Source: JAXLQL01 sp046331625 (GTDB taxonomy: Bacteria; Acidobacteriota; Terriglobia; Bryobacterales; Bryobacteraceae). Taken from it: a stretch of DNA of 64,000 nt. The translations under genes and the position numbers were made by a program. The DNA lies in assembly GCA_046331625.1 (NCBI GenBank), contig JAXLQL010000027.1, positions 1 through 64,000 of the forward strand. The letters run 5' to 3'. The notes below the pieces were generated by a model that was not told the DNA's origin, searched no databases, and saw only the letters and a program-made list of their open reading frames with translations. Below are positions 50,291 through 59,622 of the stretch, piece after piece. Within the stretch, counting starts at the first letter, position 1; each line of letters opens with the position of its first letter.

Positions 50291-51994
50291 TCATCGCCCT
50301 TGAATGGATTGGACAAGAACCTGCGTGAAGTGCGTTACAAATGCGGCCCCGCGGTCGGTAAGGTTGGCTTTCGTCATGTAGTCGTAGTAGGCGTCAGGTC
50401 GAACACCGATGTTTTCTACGTAGGGAGCAGTCGGGTACTCGCTGGTGACGATGGGGTCTTTTCGATTCATGAGCGTGACTGTCACCCCGCCGATAATTTC
50501 GGAGAAGCTGGTGGTGTCGAACTGAATGACGGACCCGCCGAGCCCCATGGTCCGGTAGCCGAGAATAGTAGCGCGAGCGCTGTCCTGGAGGGTGGCCGGG
50601 AAGGCATCTCCAGCGGAGGCGGACATCTCATCGACGAGGACAACGATGGGTTTCGTGTACGCAGCGATGCGGCCGGTTCGAGCGTCGGTTGCCGGGGGTA
50701 GATCGAGCGAGACGGTGCATATCGGCAGAGGCCCGGTGCGTCCGCGGTTCTCCGCGTAGGCGGTCTTGATCGAGTCGAGGTAGGTCTGCAACAAGGCGAT
50801 GGTGGCGGCGGGAGCTCCGAGAGCTTTGGCGTTCTCGATCTCGGATGAGAAAGCGGCGATCCAGTTCGCCGTGGCGCGGATCTCGAGTCCGATCGAGCGG
50901 AAGCGGTAAGGCGTCAGCAATCGAATCAATTCGTTCATGTAGCAGGCATTACCGCCGGGGTTGCGCATGTCGTCGATGACGAGTCCGTCGGTGTTGGCTT
51001 CGAAGAACGCGATCTCGGCGGCGAACTGCTGCAAGGCTAGAGTGGTGGAAGCCGGGTCGAAATCGGGAATCCGGATAAAGCCGATGCGGGTGGTGCCCGA
51101 CGTGAAGGTTCCCGAAAGAAACTGGTCAGTGAGCGCGCGGCCGAGGCGGACCTGGAAGTTCGCCGGCAGCCGGTAGATTGGGGAAAGCGACCCGAAATTG
51201 AGCACCGAATTCACGGGCCGGCTCATGCGCCAGTTCTGAAGCGAGGCGAGAAGCTTCGAGCCCGGCATCACGTCGTCACTGGCGGCAACCGCAGGCCGGC
51301 GAGGCGCGGCCGTGCGGAAGTTGGGGATCCTGCCGGCATTCTCCATCGGCGTTCCGGTCTTGCTCCAGGGAATGGAATAGCTCTCGTCTTTGCCTCCGCT
51401 GCGGATCACGACCGTGGCCGTGTCACCGATTCGGTGGGCCGCCGGATAGAAGACCTGCGGCCGAAAGGTGATTGTCTGAAGGGCAAAGCGGCGGTTGCTT
51501 CGAGGGTTGCCGGTGGAGTTGTAGGGGAGCAGCTTGGCGATCCACTCGTCGACGGTCAATCCGTCGACCGAAATCAACTCGTCGCCTTCGGCGAAAGGAT
51601 ATCGGGCCGGGGGAAGCCGCCGGCGGTCAATCAAGTCGATGAGCGGCTTGTCATCGTAAAGATCGACCACGAATCCGAGGTAGGCTTGAAAATCGGAGGG
51701 CAGTTGGAGTTGCGAGTGCCCGTCGTTGAGCGAGCCGATGTATTGAAAGCAAATCTCGAAGAATTCGATATCGTCTTTGCTGTTCTTGACCTTTTCGAGC
51801 CACGGGCGCAGGTCGAACAGATCGAATTTCTCCACCTCGACCTTCCACTCGTAGGGAGCATAGTTCTTGGCGTAGGTGGCAGCCAGTTGCTGAAAATCGA
51901 TCAGCTTCTGCTCCGGGGTCAAATCCGCCACGGCGGGCAGGGAGAACCCGAACAAACCTGCCGCCAGAAGCGAGCGGCGAACAAGATGAAGCAC
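50291..51994 (-). CDS. S41 family peptidase, secreted
   Basis: 567 residues with a signal peptide (LLAAGLFGFSLPAVA). An N-terminal helical domain (~20-110) precedes a PDZ-like part (FAEGDELISVDGLTVDEW) and the tail-specific protease domain with FIRIPDFDPAS, LVIDDMRNPGGN and the catalytic serine in VDEMSASAGDAFPA. C-terminal processing proteases of this family degrade or trim periplasmic proteins. It is monocistronic: the next gene upstream is divergent and lacI is convergent, across a 218-base gap holding the promoter/operator region. Confidence 0.88.
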   Translation of the reverse strand: MLHLVRRSLLAAGLFGFSLPAVADLTPEQKLIDFQQLAATYAKNYAPYEWKVEVEKFDLFDLRPWLEKVKNSKDDIEFFEICFQYIGSLNDGHSQLQLPSDFQAYLGFVVDLYDDKPLIDLIDRRRLPPARYPFAEGDELISVDGLTVDEWIAKLLPYNSTGNPRSNRRFALQTITFRPQVFYPAAHRIGDTATVVIRSGGKDESYSIPWSKTGTPMENAGRIPNFRTAAPRRPAVAASDDVMPGSKLLASLQNWRMSRPVNSVLNFGSLSPIYRLPANFQVRLGRALTDQFLSGTFTSGTTRIGFIRIPDFDPASTTLALQQFAAEIAFFEANTDGLVIDDMRNPGGNACYMNELIRLLTPYRFRSIGLEIRATANWIAAFSSEIENAKALGAPAATIALLQTYLDSIKTAYAENRGRTGPLPICTVSLDLPPATDARTGRIAAYTKPIVVLVDEMSASAGDAFPATLQDSARATILGYRTMGLGGSVIQFDTTSFSEIIGGVTVTLMNRKDPIVTSEYPTAPYVENIGVRPDAYYDYMTKANLTDRGAAFVTHFTQVLVQSIQGR

Positions 51995-52120
51995 GCGGAC
52001 TCCTCTCGGCGCCCGTCTCGACGTGGCGCTTGTTTCATGATAGCCGCCGGGTGGCGCTCGCGGTGCTCACGGGGTGGCTTTGCCTGGACCGCGCGTTCGT
52101 GATATACATCTTGTTCACCT

Positions 52121-52957
52121 ATGAATCGACGCCAAATCATTACCGGCTTCGCCGCCGCCGGACTCGTTCCCGCGGCTCAGGCACAATCGAAGATCACCAA
52201 GTACTGCCGTTTTCGCAAAGGCAATGTCACCGCCTTCGGCATCGTGGAAGGAGAAACGGTGCGGCAGTTGAGCGGCGACCTGTTCGCCAACCCGAAGCCC
52301 ACGGGGGCCACGCACAAGCTGGCCGACGTGAAGCTGCTGCACCCGATCGCGGCGCCAACCAAGATCCTGGCGCTGGCGGGCAACTATCAGAGCCATCTCG
52401 GAAAGGCCGCTCCGCGTTCGAACCCGGAGCCGTTCTACAAGCCGCCGAGCTGTCTGCAGAATCCCGAGGATCCGATCGTGTTCCCGGCGGGCGCCACTAA
52501 CGTCCATTTCGAATGCGAACTGGTGGTGGTGATGGGCAAGAAGGCGGCGCGCGTGAGCAAGGAGCAAGCCTCCGACTGCATTTTCGGCGTGACTTGCGGC
52601 AACGACGTTTCCGAGCGGATCTGGCAGAACGATCCCAAGGTGAAGGATGTGCAGTGGTGGCGCGCCAAGGGCGCGGATACGTTTGGACCGCTGGGTCCGG
52701 TGATCGTTCGCGGGATTGATTACGGGAACCTGAAGATCCAGACGCGGCTGAATGGGCAAGTGATGCAGAGCGACCACACGTCGCACCTCGTGCATGACTG
52801 CGCGAGCGCGGTGAGCTTCATCAGCCAATCGGTGACGCTGTTGCCTGGTGACTTGCTGTTCACGGGCACGCCGGGGAAGACGTCGCCGATGAAGTCGGGC
52901 GATGTGGTGGAAGTGGAGATCGAGGGGATCGGGATTCTGCGCAACAAGATTGCGTAG
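52121..52957 (+). CDS. Fumarylacetoacetate hydrolase family protein with Tat-like signal
   Basis: 278 residues. The N-terminus MNRRQIITGFAAAGLVPAAQAQ has a twin-arginine pattern and an AxA-type cleavage site. The FAH domain has ILALAGNYQSHLGKA, VHFECELVVVMGKKA (metal-binding ECE), CGNDVSERIWQ, AKGADTFGPLGPVI and LFTGTPGKTSPMKSGD. FAH-family enzymes cleave or decarboxylate acylpyruvates, usually in the cytoplasm, so export is unusual. The ATG at 52121 is preceded by a weak ribosome site. The substrate is unknown. Confidence 0.87.
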   Translation: MNRRQIITGFAAAGLVPAAQAQSKITKYCRFRKGNVTAFGIVEGETVRQLSGDLFANPKPTGATHKLADVKLLHPIAAPTKILALAGNYQSHLGKAAPRSNPEPFYKPPSCLQNPEDPIVFPAGATNVHFECELVVVMGKKAARVSKEQASDCIFGVTCGNDVSERIWQNDPKVKDVQWWRAKGADTFGPLGPVIVRGIDYGNLKIQTRLNGQVMQSDHTSHLVHDCASAVSFISQSVTLLPGDLLFTGTPGKTSPMKSGDVVEVEIEGIGILRNKIA

Positions 52958-52960
52958 AGG

Positions 52961-54670
52961 CTACTTCACCGAGATTGTGACACCATCGGGACTCTCGACG
53001 CCATTGATGATCACCTTCACCGGCGTCTGCTTGCTGCCCGGGATCTGCGGCACGCGGACATTGAATTGCCAGATGCTGGCGGTAAGGCCGACGACGCCGC
53101 CAGCATAGAGGATCGCTGAGTCCGAACCGCCGATCTGCACGAAGATATTCGGCGGCACGGAGGTGGCAATGCCCGACACGAGTTCGCCGTCGAGACGGGC
53201 CGGAGAGGGAAGCCCCGTGCCGGTTGCGTAGAAGATGATGATCGATCCTCGGGTGGTCTGCGCGGTATCGGAGTTGAGCGTATAGAGTCCGGTGGCTTCG
53301 TCGTAGTTGAACGCGACGGCTTGGCCCTGTCCGGTTCCGGCGAGGGTAAAGATGGACGGCCCGGCAGGGCGGACATTCAACGTCACCGTATTCGACAGCG
53401 TGGTATTGGAATTGACCTTGACCTGTACGGTGCTCTTCGAGGAGATGTCGTAGGGCGCGAGCACAGCGGTTTGAGTCGCCGACGCGTAGATGATGGGCGC
53501 GGGCGTCGAATCAAACAGAACGGTCGTGTTGGCGAGCGAGGTCGCGATGCGCTGTCCGCTGGGAGGCACGACGAACGAGGCCAGCGCGTCCGGACCAAGC
53601 GCGGTTCCGAACAGGACCAGCATCTCGCCGGGTGAGATGGCTCCGGTCTTGAGGCTGGCGGCGTCCACTACGGACGAGATGGCCGGGATCGAGGAGAGCA
53701 CGGTGAACGTCTGGGCAGCCGAGTCTCCGCCTCCGGTACCGGGATTGTTGGCGATGAGACTGAGATTACCCGCCGCGATGAGCATGGTGGCGGGGATGAC
53801 CGCGGTCATCACATTGGGCCCTACGAGCGTGGAGGTGAGCGTGGTACCTCCGCTTTTGACTGTGGTCCCGGAGAAGAAGTTGTCGCCCTGGAGCGTAACG
53901 GTGGTCGCTTGCGCTCCCTGAGTGATTCGTGACGGCCAAATCGACGACAACAAGGGGCGTCCCGGTTCCACGGTCAGGTTTACGTTGACAGTAGTGGTCT
54001 TATTCGAGGCCAGAGGCGCAGCAATCGTAATCGTGCCCTTGTACGCTCCTGGCACGAGGCCGGCGGGATTGACGGTCACGGTCAGATTGGTGGGGAATGC
54101 AGGAAAGACGGCGCCGGACTTGGGAGTCACCGAGAGCCACGTGCCGCCACCGGCGGTCGCGGTGTAGGACAGCACTTGGCCGGAGGTAGACAAGCCAAGC
54201 CCGATGGGAAAAGGCGGCGTATTGCCTCGCACGTAGGTCAGCGTGATTGGGTTGGGGGAGATATCGAGGGTCGCCGGAGGCGCAGCCACGGCCAAGGTCA
54301 CTGCCACGATCACGGTCTCAGGTGCGGTTCCGCCGCTGGTTATCGAGATGGCTCCCGTGTAGTTGCCCACGGCGAGGGTCGTCGGGTTGGCCGTGACCTG
54401 CAGTGTCGCCGGAGTGGTTCCCGAGAGCGGCGTCACACTGAGCCACGGCCCTCCGGAGGCCAGCACCGTGAAGTTGGTACCCGTCTTGGCGCCCGCGATC
54501 GAAAGCTTTTGCGAAGCCGGTAGTTTGGGGTCACCCACCGTGTAGGCATACGACAGCGTGGCCGGGGTCACCTTCAACACCGGCGTTTGGCTCAAAGCGG
54601 TCACGCACCAGACCACGGCGAGTCCGGCAGCGCGCCAATGGGTTGCAGCACGCATCGCTATGGACCTCAT
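52961..54670 (-). CDS. Secreted BACON/IPT-domain protein with Solibacter-type C-terminal domain
   Basis: 569 residues with a signal peptide. Two BACON-like Ig-type domains (~30-230: LKVTPATLSYAYTVGD, GGPWLSVTPLSGTTPATL, NYTGAISITSGG) are followed by an IPT/TIG-like domain (~235-330) and the C-terminal module AASLKTGAISPGEMLVLFGTALGP ... IIFYATGTGLPSP, which I recognise as the domain abundant in Solibacter (TIGR03437 type). Such proteins are surface or secreted adhesin-like factors. It converges on the FAH gene with 3 bases between stops. Confidence 0.8.
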   Translation of the reverse strand: MRSIAMRAATHWRAAGLAVVWCVTALSQTPVLKVTPATLSYAYTVGDPKLPASQKLSIAGAKTGTNFTVLASGGPWLSVTPLSGTTPATLQVTANPTTLAVGNYTGAISITSGGTAPETVIVAVTLAVAAPPATLDISPNPITLTYVRGNTPPFPIGLGLSTSGQVLSYTATAGGGTWLSVTPKSGAVFPAFPTNLTVTVNPAGLVPGAYKGTITIAAPLASNKTTTVNVNLTVEPGRPLLSSIWPSRITQGAQATTVTLQGDNFFSGTTVKSGGTTLTSTLVGPNVMTAVIPATMLIAAGNLSLIANNPGTGGGDSAAQTFTVLSSIPAISSVVDAASLKTGAISPGEMLVLFGTALGPDALASFVVPPSGQRIATSLANTTVLFDSTPAPIIYASATQTAVLAPYDISSKSTVQVKVNSNTTLSNTVTLNVRPAGPSIFTLAGTGQGQAVAFNYDEATGLYTLNSDTAQTTRGSIIIFYATGTGLPSPARLDGELVSGIATSVPPNIFVQIGGSDSAILYAGGVVGLTASIWQFNVRVPQIPGSKQTPVKVIINGVESPDGVTISVK

Positions 54671-54694
54671 CGGCCCTAGCGGACACGGTTTGAG

Positions 54695-55492
54695 CTATTT
54701 CGCGGCTTCGAGATGATCGAGTTCTTCTGGAAAAACCGCGTAGCCCTTGGGTTGCGGGAATAGCCCTTGGAGCAGCTTCAGACGCCGCCGCAGGTTCCGG
54801 CTCGGCAACTGCCGGGGACCCGGCTCCACGTCGATGTCGCAGCAGATCCCATGGAGATAGAGCGTGAGCGTGTCGACCAAGGAGCTTTTGGCGTACTCGC
54901 GAAACGCCTTCGAGTCGCGCCTCCCTGCCCCGCGCCGCAACAGCGATTGCTTCCGTTGCCAGCTTTCTTCATCCACCTCGCCATGCATCCGGTTGCTCAG
55001 TTCCTCGCGCAACATCGCGAAGTAGCTCTCGAAAGACTCCGAGGCGACATTTTCGGCCAGCCGCCAAGCCAGTTGCTGGTAAAGCTCGTAGTGGTAATCG
55101 GCCACTTCCATCTCTTCGATGGCCAATGCGATCACAGCTTCGTCGCCATCCATCCACTGCACCGATCGCAACGCACGCGACTCGTCGGGGGCATCCTGAC
55201 AGACCAAGTCCTCTTTGGGAGGTGCGGCATGGCCGTTGGCTTTGCCCGAAGTCTTCCCGTTGCCCCGTTCGATGTAGGGAACCAGCAGCAGAACGACTTT
55301 GGGAAGTTGCTCGAGCATCGAGGGTGGCAGCGCCGCCACCGGATCCTCGACGTAGTCGCGCACATCCTCTTCCGTCAGCGGCCTGGCTGCGGCGAAGTAA
55401 CACACTCGTGAGTTGAGGGGAACCAGTTGCTGGCGAATTTGCCCGAAGAGTTGGCGTACACCTGGCCGGCCCGCGTTGTTTTCTGCCGACAT
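54695..55492 (-). CDS. Hypothetical protein
   Basis: 265 residues, soluble and acidic, without signal or membrane segments. Features: RPLTEEDVRDYVEDPVAALPPSML, a low-complexity linker with GNGKTSGKANGHAAPPKED, then a helical C-terminal half (YHYELYQQLAWRLAENVASE, RNLRRRLKLLQGLFPQ). I do not recognise the family. Its start region overlaps nothing; the gene is divergent from the large secreted protein at 55581, with an 88-base gap between the starts. Confidence 0.6.
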   Translation of the reverse strand: MSAENNAGRPGVRQLFGQIRQQLVPLNSRVCYFAAARPLTEEDVRDYVEDPVAALPPSMLEQLPKVVLLLVPYIERGNGKTSGKANGHAAPPKEDLVCQDAPDESRALRSVQWMDGDEAVIALAIEEMEVADYHYELYQQLAWRLAENVASESFESYFAMLREELSNRMHGEVDEESWQRKQSLLRRGAGRRDSKAFREYAKSSLVDTLTLYLHGICCDIDVEPGPRQLPSRNLRRRLKLLQGLFPQPKGYAVFPEELDHLEAAK

Positions 55493-55580
55493 CTACTTGT
55501 CTTCTGATTTTAACAGCCAGATCGAACCGGGGTGGCCAAGGAACAGAGATTGGCAACTTGCGTGCTATATTCAGGCAAAC

Positions 55581-58019
55581 ATGTTTCGCCGATTTGTTTT
55601 CGGGCTGTTGCTGGGATTGGGTCCGGCCGCCGCTCAAACGCCTTTGCTCACGGCCACCATCCCCAACCCGCCCCCGTGCGACGGCAACGAGATTGGAGGC
55701 CTGACCGTCTGTTTCAACCGCGGAGCCGACAGCATCGGAGTACGGGTCACGGGACCCACCCTGCCCGTCACGATCGAAGCGGTAGTCATCTCCACGCCCT
55801 CCCTGCCCTGGTTGCGCGTGGGGCTGCCTGATGGGGATCCGGGAACCAAGATTACGGCAACGCCGCCATTCGATTTCACCATCTCACAAGACTTCGACTC
55901 GGCCGCTCAGATCAAAGCAGGCGCGCATCTCGGCTACGTTCAGCTATCGAGTTCGGAAACCAACCAGAAAGTGAGGATCCCAGTCAGGCTGGGTGTTCCG
56001 GGCGACAGCCTCACGGCGCTCCCCGACGTCGTGGAGTTGACCGTGCAGGCCGGCCGGACCGCCCGGAAGGAGATCCGGATGGATGACCTGAGCCGGCCGG
56101 ACAAAAGACTCGAAACGGTGCTGGCCACCTATACCACCGACGGTGGCGATTGGCTCTCTGGCTCGCTCAACGCAGGCCTGTCTCCGTGCGTCACCAGTCC
56201 TTACCCGTGCGACTTGGCATTGGAAATCAAGGCTCCCGCGACGACCGGGGACTACGAGGGGGCACTTACTGTCACCTCCGACGGACGCGCCATGTACATT
56301 CGAGTGCGGCTCAAGGTGACTCCAGCGCCGCCGCCCGAGGTCACATCGGATCCGCGCCTGCCGGCCGCCTTCGCCAAGTCCGGAGCCACCACGAAGATCA
56401 CGCTCCCAGTCAAAGTCAGCTCACCAGGAGATGCGGTGCCATTCCGTGTAGTGACCCAAGCGCCGTGGATCTCGCATATCCTCAGTTCGCAGACGCTGCC
56501 CGCCACGATCATCTTCTCGCTCGATCCGGCCGGTCTCGATCCGGGCGCGTACTCGGACCTGGTTACGGTGCGCGAAGCAGGAACGGATCGGGCGCTACTG
56601 GCATTTCCGGTCACGTTCTACATCGTGGTGCCGGAGTATCTTTCGCACCTCTCCGATGGCGCGGGCTGGAAATCGAAGGTGTACGTGGTCAATCTCGGCG
56701 CCCAGGATGCATCGTTCGCGCTGCAGTTCCGGCAAGCGCCGAGCCAATCGGGCCAACCGAAAGCCGGGGAAGACTGGCCGATCGACTTCGCCGGCCGCAC
56801 TCGCGCTACGTCGCTCATTGAAGAAACGGTTCCTCCGCTCGGCGTACGCGTGTATGAGACCGCGGGAACCAGCCGCACCCTGCAGCAGGGATGGGCCGAG
56901 TTTCGCCCGGGCGGCGCCGTTGCCGCCTATGTCGTGCTGCAGCGATCAGTTGGCACAGGCGGCGCGCTACCTCCGCTCGACGCTTTCGTTCCGCTCGCCA
57001 ACTCCATCGGAGATCGCGTAATCGTGCCCTTTGACCACGGCAATGACGGGTCCACAGAAGTGGCGCTCGCCAATGTCGGCGAAGGACCGGCAACCGTGAG
57101 TGTGACCGTCCGGAACGAAAACGGTACCGATGCACGCACCGGGCCGGCCATCGCGCTTTCGCGGCGCGGCCACACGGTAGTCTCGCTGGTGAACGAAGCC
57201 GCCATGGGCGGCAAGACGGCCGGGCTCAAAGGCACGGTCGAGTTCGCCCTACCGGGAGGACAACTCCTGGCATCGGCTCTGCGCCGCAAGGGCAGCGGGA
57301 TGGCGCCGAATCCGGTGCTCGGCTCGACGCCGGTGACGTCCGTTCGTGGCATTCCCTACATCGCTTCCGGAAGCGGCTGGACGACATCAGTGCAACTGTT
57401 CAACTCGGCCGAGCGCGATCAGCCGGGAACGCTCCAGTTCTGGCAGAAATCGGGCGGTGAGGAACTACCGTTGTGGTTCCCGAACGAGGAATTGCGCAAG
57501 CCGCAGGTGAGCCAGACCGTACCTCGCCGCGAAGCGGTCAGTTTCTCCACCGTGGACCGCGAGCCCGCCGCATCGGCCGGATGGGCAGAGGCAGGATTTC
57601 AGCCGGTGATCACCGGCTACGCGCGCCTGCGCCAGGCACGCACGGGCCAGGCACCTCCGTTGACTGTCTACGAGAACACGATTCCTTCGCAACGGGCATT
57701 TGCGAGCAAGCTGATGCTCGCGTTCGACAATACGGGCGACGTTTCCACCACGGTGGTGCTGGTCAACACCGGCGGCGAGGCGGCCACCGCGCAGATCGTT
57801 CTCTATGACGAACGCGGCCGCTTCCGCCTCGGCACCGAAACGACGCCGCTGCCTGCTTACGGGCAAGTGCGGATCCGGCTAGAAGAGAAGTTCTCCGAGG
57901 ATCTGGTGCTCGGCAAGCGCGGGTTGGTCGAGGTCAGCGCCCAAAATACCAATCTGACTGGCGTGGCCATTCGCGCCGCGGATGGACCAGCCGTGATGTT
58001 TCCTCCCGTGTCCCGATAG
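55581..58019 (+). CDS. Large secreted protein with repeated beta-sandwich modules
   Basis: 812 residues from the ATG at 55581 (MFRRFVFGLLLGLGPAAAQ, signal peptide). Residues ~25-330 resemble BACON-like domains (LPWLRVGLPDGDPG, GDWLSGSLNAGLS, GDYEGALTVTSDG). The C-terminal half has four similar strands-and-turns: GAGWKSKVYVVNLGA, DGSTEVALANVGEG, GSGWTTSVQLFNSAE and NTGDVSTTVVLVNTGG, about 100-130 residues apart, so it is built of repeated modules. No catalytic motif. Probable surface or secreted structural protein; an upstream ATG-less extension to 55413 was rejected. Confidence 0.75.
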   Translation: MFRRFVFGLLLGLGPAAAQTPLLTATIPNPPPCDGNEIGGLTVCFNRGADSIGVRVTGPTLPVTIEAVVISTPSLPWLRVGLPDGDPGTKITATPPFDFTISQDFDSAAQIKAGAHLGYVQLSSSETNQKVRIPVRLGVPGDSLTALPDVVELTVQAGRTARKEIRMDDLSRPDKRLETVLATYTTDGGDWLSGSLNAGLSPCVTSPYPCDLALEIKAPATTGDYEGALTVTSDGRAMYIRVRLKVTPAPPPEVTSDPRLPAAFAKSGATTKITLPVKVSSPGDAVPFRVVTQAPWISHILSSQTLPATIIFSLDPAGLDPGAYSDLVTVREAGTDRALLAFPVTFYIVVPEYLSHLSDGAGWKSKVYVVNLGAQDASFALQFRQAPSQSGQPKAGEDWPIDFAGRTRATSLIEETVPPLGVRVYETAGTSRTLQQGWAEFRPGGAVAAYVVLQRSVGTGGALPPLDAFVPLANSIGDRVIVPFDHGNDGSTEVALANVGEGPATVSVTVRNENGTDARTGPAIALSRRGHTVVSLVNEAAMGGKTAGLKGTVEFALPGGQLLASALRRKGSGMAPNPVLGSTPVTSVRGIPYIASGSGWTTSVQLFNSAERDQPGTLQFWQKSGGEELPLWFPNEELRKPQVSQTVPRREAVSFSTVDREPAASAGWAEAGFQPVITGYARLRQARTGQAPPLTVYENTIPSQRAFASKLMLAFDNTGDVSTTVVLVNTGGEAATAQIVLYDERGRFRLGTETTPLPAYGQVRIRLEEKFSEDLVLGKRGLVEVSAQNTNLTGVAIRAADGPAVMFPPVSR

Positions 58020-58084
58020 CCACGGACGGACCGGTCGTGATGGCAGCTTCGGCGGGCACAGGCCGTTGCGCGCACAATAAGAGA

Positions 58085-59020
58085 ATGCTCCAGATCTCGG
58101 AATCCGAAGTGCGCCAACTGTTGCCGATGCCGGAAGCGGTCCGGCTGGTGCGAGAATCGTTCGCCGCCCTAGCTGCGGGCGCGGCGCAAAACCAGGCTCG
58201 GCGGCGGCTGGTGACACCGCAGGGCACAGTGCTGCATCAGTTGGCCGGAGCTTTCGGGAACTACCTCGGCGTCAAAATCTACTCCACCCACGTCAAGCAC
58301 GGCGCGTGGTTCGCCGTGCAGTTGTTCGACGCGGCAACGGGGAAACCACTTGCGTTGATAGCGGCCAATCATCTCGGCCAGATCCGGACCGGAGCCGCCA
58401 GCGGCGTAGCGACCGATGCGTTGGCCAAGCCCGATGCCCACACGCTCGGTGTCATCGGCAGCGGATTCCAGGCAGCCGCGCAGGTGGAGGCGATCCGCTG
58501 CGTGCGTCAGATCGACGAGGTCCGGGTGTGGAGCCGCAACCAGCAAAAGCGCGAAGCGTTCGCCGGGCAGATGGGCGCAGCCGCCACGGCTTCCGCCGAA
58601 GAGGCCATTCGCGGCGCCGATGTGGTGGTGACCGCGACGTTCGCCAAGGATCCCGTGCTCGAAGCGGAGTGGCTGGCGGCGGGCGCTCACGTCAACGCGA
58701 TGGGATCGAACAACGCGCAGCGCCGGGAACTGCCGGCGGAACTGGTGGCCCGCGCAGGCCTCATCGCCGTGGACGCGCTGGATCAGGCTCGCATCGAATC
58801 CGGTGACCTGATTCTCGCGTGGACACCCGAAGACTGGAACACCCCCCGCCTGTGTCAGCTACAAGACGTAGTTGCCGGCACGCGCTCCCGCTCGAGCGCC
58901 GATGAAATCACCATCTTCAAATCGAATGGACTCGGGGTGCAAGACATCGCCGTGGCCGGGTACGTCTACGAGCTTGCCTTGGCGAAGGGGATGGGAAAGA
59001 CGCTCGACTTCTATTCCTGA
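58085..59020 (+). CDS. Ornithine cyclodeaminase/mu-crystallin family protein
   Basis: 311 residues from the ATG at 58085. Conserved LVRESFAALAAGAAQNQARR and GVKIYSTH precede the NAD(P)-binding domain with LGVIGSGFQAAAQVEAI; AMGSNNAQRRELPAEL and DEITIFKSNGLGVQDIAVAGYVYE are family signatures. Members are ornithine cyclodeaminases, alanine dehydrogenases and ketimine reductases; without the ornithine-specific residues tested, the substrate is open. The last codons overlap the convergent zinc-ribbon gene by 10 bases. Confidence 0.88.
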   Translation: MLQISESEVRQLLPMPEAVRLVRESFAALAAGAAQNQARRRLVTPQGTVLHQLAGAFGNYLGVKIYSTHVKHGAWFAVQLFDAATGKPLALIAANHLGQIRTGAASGVATDALAKPDAHTLGVIGSGFQAAAQVEAIRCVRQIDEVRVWSRNQQKREAFAGQMGAAATASAEEAIRGADVVVTATFAKDPVLEAEWLAAGAHVNAMGSNNAQRRELPAELVARAGLIAVDALDQARIESGDLILAWTPEDWNTPRLCQLQDVVAGTRSRSSADEITIFKSNGLGVQDIAVAGYVYELALAKGMGKTLDFYS

Positions 59021-59250
59021 GCGTTCATCTGGATGTCGCTATCGCGCCAGGCGCTGATCTTCAAGCGCCGGCATACCCAGCACAACTGCTCGCCGGCGTT
59101 CGGCATGCCGAGCGCGGCCGACGATTCGCCGCCGCAGACGCTGCACTTGGCCACCGGACGCAGCTTGTCGGTGTCGGCGGCCTTCTTGGCGCGCTCGAGG
59201 ATCTCCTTGGCGACCACCGGTTCTTCCACTGGCTGGGTTTTCTTTTTCAT
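59011..59250 (-). CDS. Small zinc-ribbon protein
   Basis: 79 residues from the ATG at 59250 (MKKKTQPVEEPV). The N-terminal half is charged and helical; the C-terminal half has two cysteine pairs, AKCSVCGGESS and LCWVCRRLK, about 20 residues apart, which would bind one zinc. No family recognised. It forms a pair with the similar gene at 59287-59511, 36 bases upstream on the same strand. Confidence 0.65.
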   Translation of the reverse strand: MKKKTQPVEEPVVAKEILERAKKAADTDKLRPVAKCSVCGGESSAALGMPNAGEQLCWVCRRLKISAWRDSDIQMNAQE

Positions 59251-59286
59251 CGCGTACCCTGCCTTCACTATATCAATTCGGGCGGA

Positions 59287-59511
59287 TCAGTTGAGGACAG
59301 CCGTCGCAATGGGGTGCGGAGCCGCATCCACGCGGAGCACGGCCGCCGAGTCGATCGCCGAGCCGCAACGCTGGCATTTCTGGCCCGGACGCACGCGCGG
59401 ACGCTTTCCGCTCACCACCACCGCCGCTTTCACGATCCGCGTGCAGATATAGCAAGATACGTCGCCGGTCAATTCCCGCACGGGCGCAGTTCTGGTCTCT
59501 ACAACAGGCAT
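59287..59511 (-). CDS. Small zinc-ribbon protein
   Basis: 74 residues from the ATG at 59511, preceded by AAGGAAAGAAG (ribosome site). MPVVETRTAPVRELTGD leads to SCYICTRIV and KCQRCGSAID, two CxxC pairs about 25 residues apart, a zinc-ribbon arrangement. The function is unknown; it is probably co-transcribed with the second zinc-ribbon gene downstream. The frame extends upstream to 59583 without a good start. Confidence 0.65.
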   Translation of the reverse strand: MPVVETRTAPVRELTGDVSCYICTRIVKAAVVVSGKRPRVRPGQKCQRCGSAIDSAAVLRVDAAPHPIATAVLN

Positions 59512-59622
59512 CTTCTTTCCTTCCTTTCTCGCGCGGCGTCGAGTGCCGCGTCCCACACCGATATAAACGCGGTGACGGGGCAAAAGGATTCCCCGGGGTT
59601 GTAAAGATATCGTAAATGTCTG

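Noticed and set aside
50047..50316. 89-codon minus-strand ORF across the lacI-S41 gap
   Set aside because: It starts upstream of the minus-strand promoter, overlaps the S41 3' end and lacI, and shows no protein-like composition.
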